Of a stretch of DNA of 36,616 bases, positions 32,096 through 36,616 are shown in pieces. Origin of the DNA: an uncultured Prevotella sp. (GTDB taxonomy: Bacteria; Bacteroidota; Bacteroidia; Bacteroidales; Bacteroidaceae). The position numbers were made by a program, and so were the translations under genes. A model generated the notes under the pieces. That model was given only the letters and a program-made list of their open reading frames with translations, searched no databases and was not told the DNA's origin. Location of the stretch: positions 1 to 36,616 of the forward strand of contig CAJOQT010000118.1 in NCBI GenBank assembly GCA_905236875.1, given 5' to 3'. Position 1 is the first letter of the stretch, and every line of letters starts with the position of its first letter.

Positions 32096-32839
32096 ATGGA
32101 CAAATACGGACTTATCGGTTACCCATTGGGACACTCCTTCTCCATCAGCTACTTCAACCAGAAGTTTATGGACGAGGAAATTGATGCAGTGTATGAGAAC
32201 TTCGAGATTCCCACCATCGACCTGTTGCCGGAGGTGCTCGACAGCAATCCGAACCTGAAGGGACTCAATGTCACCATTCCCTACAAGCAGAAGGTCATCC
32301 CCTTCCTCGACAACATCAGCCCTGAGGCACGTGCCATCGGAGCCGTCAACGTCATCAAGGTCATTCATGAGGGCGGTGACATCAAGCTCAAGGGGTACAA
32401 CTCCGACGTCATCGGCTTTACGCAGAGTATCGAGCCCATGCTCGAACGCTACCATAAGAAAGCCCTCATACTCGGTACGGGTGGAGCGTCGAAAGCCATC
32501 GACTACGGTCTGAAGTCACTGGGACTGGAGACGGTGTTCGTCAGCCGCTTCGAGCGTCCTGACACCATTCAGTACCAGCGTATTACACCCGACGTGGTAC
32601 AGGAGTACAATGTCATCGTCAACTGTACGCCCCTGGGCATGTATCCCCATACCGACGAGTGCCCGCTGCTGCCCTATGAGGCGATGGACAGCCACACCAT
32701 ACTCTACGATCTCATCTACAATCCTGACGAGACGCTCTTCATGAAGCGCGGCGCCGAACGTGGTGCCAACGTCAAGAACGGACTGGAGATGCTCCTGCTG
32801 CAGGCGTTTGTATCTTGGGACATGTGGCAGGAAAAGTAA
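32096..32839 (+). CDS. aroE: Shikimate dehydrogenase
   Basis: The 247-residue NADPH-dependent enzyme reduces 3-dehydroshikimate to shikimate. MDKYGLIGYPLGHSFS binds substrate (Ser pair at about 14-16). The catalytic pair is K64 in NVTIPYKQKV and D104 in GYNSDVIGF, and the dinucleotide loop is LGTGGASKAI (about 126-135). The C-terminal NGLEMLLLQAF helix is conserved. A longer in-frame ORF begins inside ubiE, but the ATG at 32096, 29 bases after the ubiE stop, gives the canonical N-terminus. Confidence 0.95.
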   Translation: MDKYGLIGYPLGHSFSISYFNQKFMDEEIDAVYENFEIPTIDLLPEVLDSNPNLKGLNVTIPYKQKVIPFLDNISPEARAIGAVNVIKVIHEGGDIKLKGYNSDVIGFTQSIEPMLERYHKKALILGTGGASKAIDYGLKSLGLETVFVSRFERPDTIQYQRITPDVVQEYNVIVNCTPLGMYPHTDECPLLPYEAMDSHTILYDLIYNPDETLFMKRGAERGANVKNGLEMLLLQAFVSWDMWQEK

Positions 32840-32870
32840 GTCAGCAAATCTCATAAACATATCAATAACT

Positions 32871-33494
32871 ATGGAAAAGAAACAACTAACCGTAGGCTGT
32901 CTGGTCCTCGTAGCCGTTCTTGCCGTGATACTCATCGGCGGTGGCATGTGGATGGCCGGTTCCTACAATTCATTAGTACAGGAACAGGAAAAGGCCAAGA
33001 CCGCCTTCTCCAATATCGATGTTATCCTGAAGCGTAACCAGCAGAACCTTAACTCCCTGGAACAGATATTGCGCAAGGTGACCACTTTCAACCAGGAGAC
33101 GCTGGAGAACATGGTGGCAGCCCGTGCCAAGGCCACACAGATCACCATCGACCCGGCCAACTGTACCCCGCAGCAGATGCAGGAATGGTCAGAGGCACAG
33201 GGCATGTTGAGCCAGGCCATGAGTCGCCTGATGGTTGTACACGAGGCCGACTATCCGGAACTGAAGGGAAACGAGCAGTTCGAAAAGGTCATGGTGGAAC
33301 TGGAGGGAGCCGTCAATCGGCTGAGTGAGGCACGCCGCAAGTACAATGAGGCCGTGCAAAGCTACAACATCAAGATACGCAGCTTCCCCGTGAACCTCAT
33401 TGCAGGCATGTTCGGCTTCTCACAGATGTATCCCTACGAAGCACCGTCTGGCACAGAAGAGAACACCACCGACTTCAGGGGACTCAACGAATAG
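32871..33494 (+). CDS. lemA: LemA family protein
   Basis: A 207-residue membrane protein with one N-terminal hydrophobic segment (about residues 8-29) followed by YNSLVQEQEKAKTAFSNIDV and a long helical region (about 35-165). It ends with the LemA block LSEARRKYNEAVQSYNIKIR, then SFPVNLIAGMFGFSQ. LemA proteins are of unclear function and often pair with TPM-domain proteins, as here, where a TPM-domain gene begins 30 bases downstream. The start ATG at 32871 lies 31 bases after the aroE stop; upstream in-frame extension runs within aroE and is not credible. Confidence 0.92.
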   Translation: MEKKQLTVGCLVLVAVLAVILIGGGMWMAGSYNSLVQEQEKAKTAFSNIDVILKRNQQNLNSLEQILRKVTTFNQETLENMVAARAKATQITIDPANCTPQQMQEWSEAQGMLSQAMSRLMVVHEADYPELKGNEQFEKVMVELEGAVNRLSEARRKYNEAVQSYNIKIRSFPVNLIAGMFGFSQMYPYEAPSGTEENTTDFRGLNE

Positions 33495-33524
33495 CCTTGC
33501 TTCATCGATAATGGTTGATAGCTG

Positions 33525-34868
33525 ATGGAAAACCTTACCTACATCACCAATCTCTACTGGCTCGTTATTCCCATATCGGCCATCCTGTTCGTGTCCTACT
33601 TCTTTCTCAAGCGTAAGACACGGCAGTCAATAGTCGATATGATAACCTTTGATCTGGCGGCTATCAGAAAAGGGTACAGCAACAAGCGACGTGAGATTAT
33701 TGATGCCTATAATAAGGAGGCGGAACCCATCAAGCGGGCCTACAGGTCATCGGAGAAGAATGACCTTACACGTAAGAAATACCAAAGTCAGCTGGAGGCC
33801 CTATGGCCTCGCTATGCCGACCTGGAACGGCCGTTGATAGAAGGATGCAAGCGCGACGAGACAGAGTATTGTGCCGATGCCAAGCGCAAATACACCGTCA
33901 GCCCGGGATTCTTTCCACAGGGTCTCTGGCAGAAAATGCTGCTCGTGCCCTTCGTCTATACCGGTGTCATATTCCTGATAGGGCTCATCGTCACTATCTT
34001 TGTGGGCTGTGGCGGCAGTACTCCCGAAGCCACTCAGGAATGGTCGGCAGCCAACATCCCCATGCCACATCTTCAGGATGCGTCGCAATACGTGTCGAAC
34101 CCCGACCACGTATTGTCCGATTCGGCCGTAACGGTCATCAACAAGACCATGTCGCGCATCGACCATGAGTTAGGCATCGAGAATGCGGTCATCGTCGTCA
34201 ATCACATTGCAGGCGACGACCCGTTCCGTCTGACACAGGACATCTTCGAGCGTTACGGCGTAGGCAAGGACGACCGTGGACTGGTCATCGCCATCGGCTA
34301 CGAAGACCACTCGTCGTTCATCGCTACGGGCAGCAACCTCGAGGCAGATTTGACCGACGTCATGTGTGACAAGCTGCTGGGCGACTATCTCGTACCCTAT
34401 ATGAAGGCCGAGTTGCCCGACCAAGGTATGATAGCCCTGACACGAGCTCTGTATAAGTATCTGTCGCAACAGGACATGCCTCGTGCAGCAGTAGTGAACG
34501 TGCCCGAAGAGGACGACCCCATTGAAACATTCTTCGCCTATAGTGGCGTCATGCTCCTGGTACTGCTTACGTGGTTCATCTGCATCTGCTTCATCTGGGA
34601 GCTTTACGAAGACCGCATAGCAAACATCAAGCCCCGTGGCTTGCTGGATGGACCGTGGTTCCACGACAACATCGTGGATTCCGATTACAGCAGCCGTTCC
34701 AATGCCTATAGCTCATCCTCTTACGGCAGCAGGTCGTCCAGGCGTAGCCGTGACTACTCCTCCAGCTCATCATCGTCGTGGAGCAGCCACTCCAGCAGTT
34801 CCCATTCGTCAGGCGGCAGCTATAGCGGCGGTCGCTCCAGCGGCGGCGGTGCAGGACGAAGGTGGTAA
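33525..34868 (+). CDS. TPM-domain membrane protein with Ser/Gly-rich tail
   Basis: The 447-residue protein has an N-terminal TM (about residues 10-27), a charged cytosolic or periplasmic stretch, and a second TM (about 136-162). The TPM domain follows at about 185-320 (NPDHVLSDSAVTVINKTMSR, then IENAVIVVN, GKDDRGLVIAIGYED, SSFIATGSNLE), then a third TM (about 340-362). The tail of about 60 residues is almost only Ser, Gly, Arg and Tyr, ending SSGGGAGRRW. The Gly-rich terminal run is usual for the YgcG-like/TPM_phosphatase family, where it follows a membrane helix. It is codirectional and paired with lemA, a common association. Confidence 0.85.
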   Translation: MENLTYITNLYWLVIPISAILFVSYFFLKRKTRQSIVDMITFDLAAIRKGYSNKRREIIDAYNKEAEPIKRAYRSSEKNDLTRKKYQSQLEALWPRYADLERPLIEGCKRDETEYCADAKRKYTVSPGFFPQGLWQKMLLVPFVYTGVIFLIGLIVTIFVGCGGSTPEATQEWSAANIPMPHLQDASQYVSNPDHVLSDSAVTVINKTMSRIDHELGIENAVIVVNHIAGDDPFRLTQDIFERYGVGKDDRGLVIAIGYEDHSSFIATGSNLEADLTDVMCDKLLGDYLVPYMKAELPDQGMIALTRALYKYLSQQDMPRAAVVNVPEEDDPIETFFAYSGVMLLVLLTWFICICFIWELYEDRIANIKPRGLLDGPWFHDNIVDSDYSSRSNAYSSSSYGSRSSRRSRDYSSSSSSSWSSHSSSSHSSGGSYSGGRSSGGGAGRRW

Positions 34869-34878
34869 GAAAACAGTG

Positions 34879-34931
34879 CTCAGCGGTTCTGCCGCTGAGA
34901 AAATAGTGTGCTCAGCGGTTCTGCTGCTGAG
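34879..34931 (+). promoter_or_regulatory. Two tandem hairpins upstream of purM
   Basis: Two near-identical 21-base hairpins with a period of 32: 34879-34899 (CTCAGCGG, loop TTCTG, CCGCTGAG, perfect) and 34911-34931 (same but CTGCTGAG, a G-U pair). The flanks also match (AGTG before, AGAAA after). They fill the 79-base gap between the TPM gene and purM, with no promoter box visible, so they could act in RNA as a leader or processing element. Confidence 0.65.
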
Positions 34932-34947
34932 AAAGAATATCGAAATT

Positions 34948-36174
34948 ATGGACAACAGATATATGCAGCGCGGAGTGTCGGCCGCCAAAGAAGATGTGCA
35001 CAACGCCATCAAGAACATCGACAAGGGACTTTATCCGCAGGCCTTCTGCAAGATTATTCCCGACATATTGGGCGGTGACCCGGAGTATTGTAACATCATG
35101 CATGCAGACGGTGCAGGCACCAAGTCGAGCCTCGCCTACATGTACTGGCGCGAGACAGGCGATCTCAACGTCTGGAAGGGTATCGCACAGGATGCCATCG
35201 TCATGAATACAGACGATCTGCTCTGCGTGGGAGCCACTGACAACATCCTCGTCAGCTCCACCATCGGACGCAACAAGCTGCTCATCCCTGGCGAGGTCAT
35301 CTCTGCCATCATCAACGGCACCGACGAACTGTTGCAGGAGTTGCGCGACATGGGTATCGGCATCTGGCCTACAGGCGGAGAGACAGCCGACGTGGGCGAT
35401 CTTGTACGTACCATCATCGTCGATTCCACCGTCACATGCCGCATGCGTCGTAGTGATGTCATTGACAATGCCAATATCCGTCCCGGCGACGTCATCGTAG
35501 GACTCTCCTCAACAGGTCAGGCCACCTACGAGCATCGCTACAACGGCGGCATGGGCAGCAACGGCCTCACCTCTGCCCGTCACGATGTCTTTGCCAAGTA
35601 CCTCGCCGGGCGTTATCCCGAAAGCTACGACCACGCCGTACCCGATGAGCTGGTGTATAGCGGCCGCTATCGTTTAGATGAGAGTGTAGAGTTTGCTGCC
35701 GCCATACCTGCACCGAATGGAACGGCGGTAGCAAACTCTAAACTCTACACTCTAAGCTCTAAACTCACCGCAGGTCAGCTCGTTCTCTCCCCCACCCGCA
35801 CCTACGCTCCTGTCATCAAGCGTTTGCTTGACGAGCTGCGGCCGGAGGTTCACGGCATGGTACACTGCACAGGCGGTGCTCAGACCAAGGTGCTTCATTT
35901 TGTAGGCGACAACTGCCGCGTGGTGAAGGACAACATGTTCCCCGTTCCCCCGCTCTTCCAGATCATCCACGACTGCTCCGGCACCGACTGGCGCGAGATG
36001 TATCAGGTGTTCAATATGGGACACCGCATGGAGATATACGTTCGTCCCGAAGTGGCGGACCGCGTCATCGACATCTCCCGTTCCTTCAACATCGATGCCC
36101 AAGTGGTTGGTCGCATCGAGGAAGGTCCCCGTTCCCTCACCATCCGCAGCGAGTTCGGCGAGTTCACGTATTAA
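34948..36174 (+). CDS. purM: Phosphoribosylformylglycinamidine cyclo-ligase-type protein (AIR synthetase)
   Basis: The 408-residue ATP-dependent enzyme converts FGAM to AIR in purine synthesis. Family marks are MQRGVSAAKEDVHNAIKNID (residues about 5-24), HADGAGTKSSLAY, GIAQDAIVMNTDDLLCVGAT, PTGGETADVGD, VGLSSTGQATYEH, GGMGSNGLTSARHD and HCTGGAQTKVLHF. A stretch at about residues 246-274, AAAIPAPNGTAVANSKLYTL plus SSKLTAG, is out of character and is encoded by a palindromic heptamer repeat (35682-35767). Without it the length would approach the family's usual size. The ATG at 34948 is preferred over upstream in-frame extension inside the TPM gene because MDNRYMQRGVSAAKEDVH is the family start. 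Confidence 0.92.
   Translation: MDNRYMQRGVSAAKEDVHNAIKNIDKGLYPQAFCKIIPDILGGDPEYCNIMHADGAGTKSSLAYMYWRETGDLNVWKGIAQDAIVMNTDDLLCVGATDNILVSSTIGRNKLLIPGEVISAIINGTDELLQELRDMGIGIWPTGGETADVGDLVRTIIVDSTVTCRMRRSDVIDNANIRPGDVIVGLSSTGQATYEHRYNGGMGSNGLTSARHDVFAKYLAGRYPESYDHAVPDELVYSGRYRLDESVEFAAAIPAPNGTAVANSKLYTLSSKLTAGQLVLSPTRTYAPVIKRLLDELRPEVHGMVHCTGGAQTKVLHFVGDNCRVVKDNMFPVPPLFQIIHDCSGTDWREMYQVFNMGHRMEIYVRPEVADRVIDISRSFNIDAQVVGRIEEGPRSLTIRSEFGEFTY
35682..35767. repeat. Palindromic heptamer-repeat insertion inside purM
   Basis: The left arm, 35682-35703 (ends GCTGCCGCC), is the reverse complement of the right arm, 35724-35752 (starts GGCGGTAGC), except for one mismatch and one extra heptamer in the right arm. 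The loop is 35704-35723. The right side continues as AAACTCT, AAACTCT, ACACTCT, AAGCTCT, AAACTCA. The reading frame stays open throughout. Confidence 0.75.
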
Positions 36175-36207
36175 ACAAATAGCCGAGACAAGTGGTTTGT
36201 TCGTTAC

Positions 36208-36242
36208 AAACCGATGGTTTGCCGTAATCAAACCATCGGTTT
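36208..36242 (+). terminator. Hairpin after purM, possible terminator
   Basis: AAACCGATGGTTTG (36208-36221) and CAAACCATCGGTTT (36229-36242) form a perfect 14-bp stem with a 7-base loop, 33 bases after the purM stop. No T tract follows, so termination is only possible. Single GGTTTG (36193-36198) and CAAACC (36251-36256) motifs flank it symmetrically. Confidence 0.5.
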
Positions 36243-36288
36243 CACCCCTGCAAACCATTTTGCTTCTCAACTTTCGCAAAGTTAATAT

Positions 36289-36351
36289 CTGGGTCTCAAA
36301 ATTTGCAATTTGGGCTTCAGAATTTGCAATTTGGGCCTCGAAATTCGCAAC
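36289..36351. repeat. Three tandem copies of a 21-bp repeat
   Basis: Three contiguous 21-base units (36289-36309, 36310-36330, 36331-36351) with consensus TTGGGCYTCRAAATTYGCAA plus one T or C. Substitutions between copies are scattered and the spacing is exact. Confidence 0.85.
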
Positions 36352-36384
36352 TTTGTCGAAAAATCTATCATTCTATCACTACAT

Positions 36385-36436
36385 CTGTCACTTGACAAAC
36401 CCATTGGCTACAAGCGACTTACGAGATTAGTGACAG
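36385..36436. repeat. Inverted repeat CTGTCACT/AGTGACAG with preceding TATCA-type direct repeats
   Basis: CTGTCACT (36385-36392) and AGTGACAG (36429-36436) flank 36 bases. Upstream, TCTATCATT, CTATCACT and TCTGTCACT (36364-36392) look like diverged direct repeats. The purpose is unknown; a REP-like extragenic element is one possibility. Confidence 0.45.
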
Positions 36437-36597
36437 AATTGTGTGTTTTCTGTTAATTTTATTGTTTCCTTAATTCATGCTATCTTCTCAAGTATCAAAC
36501 CGAGATGATACTCCACAACACCTTCATTATAAGGGATGTTCTATAAATTAAGTTATTAATAATCAACTAGTTACTTGTGTAATTCAAGAAAAAGTCG

Positions 36598-36605
36598 TAC
36601 CTTTG
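36598..36605 (+). promoter_or_regulatory. Promoter (-7 box) for a gene beyond the window
   Basis: TACCTTTG at the right edge with a CTTG 20 bases upstream (36574-36577). No gene was seen in 36175-36616 (442 bases), which holds only the hairpin, the 21-bp repeats, the inverted repeat and this box. Confidence 0.5.
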
Positions 36606-36616
36606 TGGTATAAATC

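Noticed and set aside
32760..32870. N-terminal extension of lemA
   Set aside because: It lies within aroE; the LemA signal anchor starts at 32871.
34636..34947. N-terminal extension of purM over the TPM gene tail
   Set aside because: It is a proline/alanine-rich read of the Ser-rich tail in another frame; the family start is at 34948.
36277..36284. Minus-strand TAACTTTG resembling a -7 box
   Set aside because: It faces purM antisense, has no -33 TTTG at the right distance and no gene to serve.
36095..36430. Plus-strand ORF over the 21-bp repeats
   Set aside because: It starts within purM in another frame and the repeated W-A-S-K-F-A-I peptide just reflects the tandem repeat; no promoter or homology mark.

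Overview
The window is chromosomal DNA of a Bacteroidales bacterium, most likely Prevotella or a close relative. Upstream regions repeatedly carry the Bacteroidetes promoter (TTTG, 19-20 bp, TAnnTTTG). Shine-Dalgarno sequences are essentially absent. Several genes belong to Bacteroidetes-restricted families (DUF4296, DUF3256, a DUF5112/5113-type histidine kinase, DUF5715), and the eukaryote-like IleRS and the PFOR start also fit. The content is mostly housekeeping. I see no phage, insertion sequence, CRISPR array, rRNA or tRNA.

Layout. 1-2814: the first codons of pyruvate:ferredoxin oxidoreductase (minus), an AAA ATPase (minus), an ATP-grasp-like protein (plus) and a 59-residue membrane protein with seven consecutive histidines (minus). 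2885-4438: a DcuA/DcuB-type C4-dicarboxylate transporter (minus). 4622-13550: a tight plus-strand run, ileS, a cysteine-free DksA/TraR-like gene, lspA, a DUF4296 lipoprotein, a small ORF, a nucleoside-permease-like MFS gene, a DUF151/UVR nuclease, rsmE and DUF3256. 13583-13771: an orphan promoter with a probable small RNA, followed by a strong two-way terminator. 13785-15917 (minus): an MBL-fold hydrolase, rsmG and a DUF3298-type lipoprotein. 16174-22934 (plus): kdgK and eda (KDG to pyruvate plus glyceraldehyde-3-phosphate), then a 1226-codon double-module histidine kinase, its response regulator and a small AbgT-like membrane protein. 22981-29259: a compact DnaJ/CbpA protein, a 5'-nucleotidase-family phosphoesterase, nudC, an omega-amidase-like nitrilase, a membrane-anchored GH25 lysozyme with MORN-like repeats and an M15-like DUF5715 protein. 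29339-36174 (plus): phoH, purC, ubiE/menG, aroE, lemA, a TPM-domain protein and purM. The last 442 bases hold no gene, only repeats, hairpins and a promoter reading out of the window.

How the genes work together. kdgK and eda form the lower branch of uronate/Entner-Doudoroff catabolism. Their pyruvate could feed PFOR, and a Dcu-type carrier suits anaerobic fumarate/succinate metabolism with the menaquinone made via UbiE/MenG. lspA sits directly upstream of a lipoprotein gene. GH25 and the M15-like protein are convergent and probably both act on peptidoglycan.

The least conventional signal is repetitive DNA at gene junctions. Heptanucleotide repeats (AATGAGT, AAATCGT/A and AAACTCT types), a 9-bp repeat (CCCATTAGC type) in two separate arrays, a 21-bp triplicate, tandem hairpins ahead of purM and palindromic units recur. 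In at least four places they are part of coding sequence: the N-terminus of the histidine kinase, the C-termini of the histidine kinase and PhoH, and an internal insertion in PurM.
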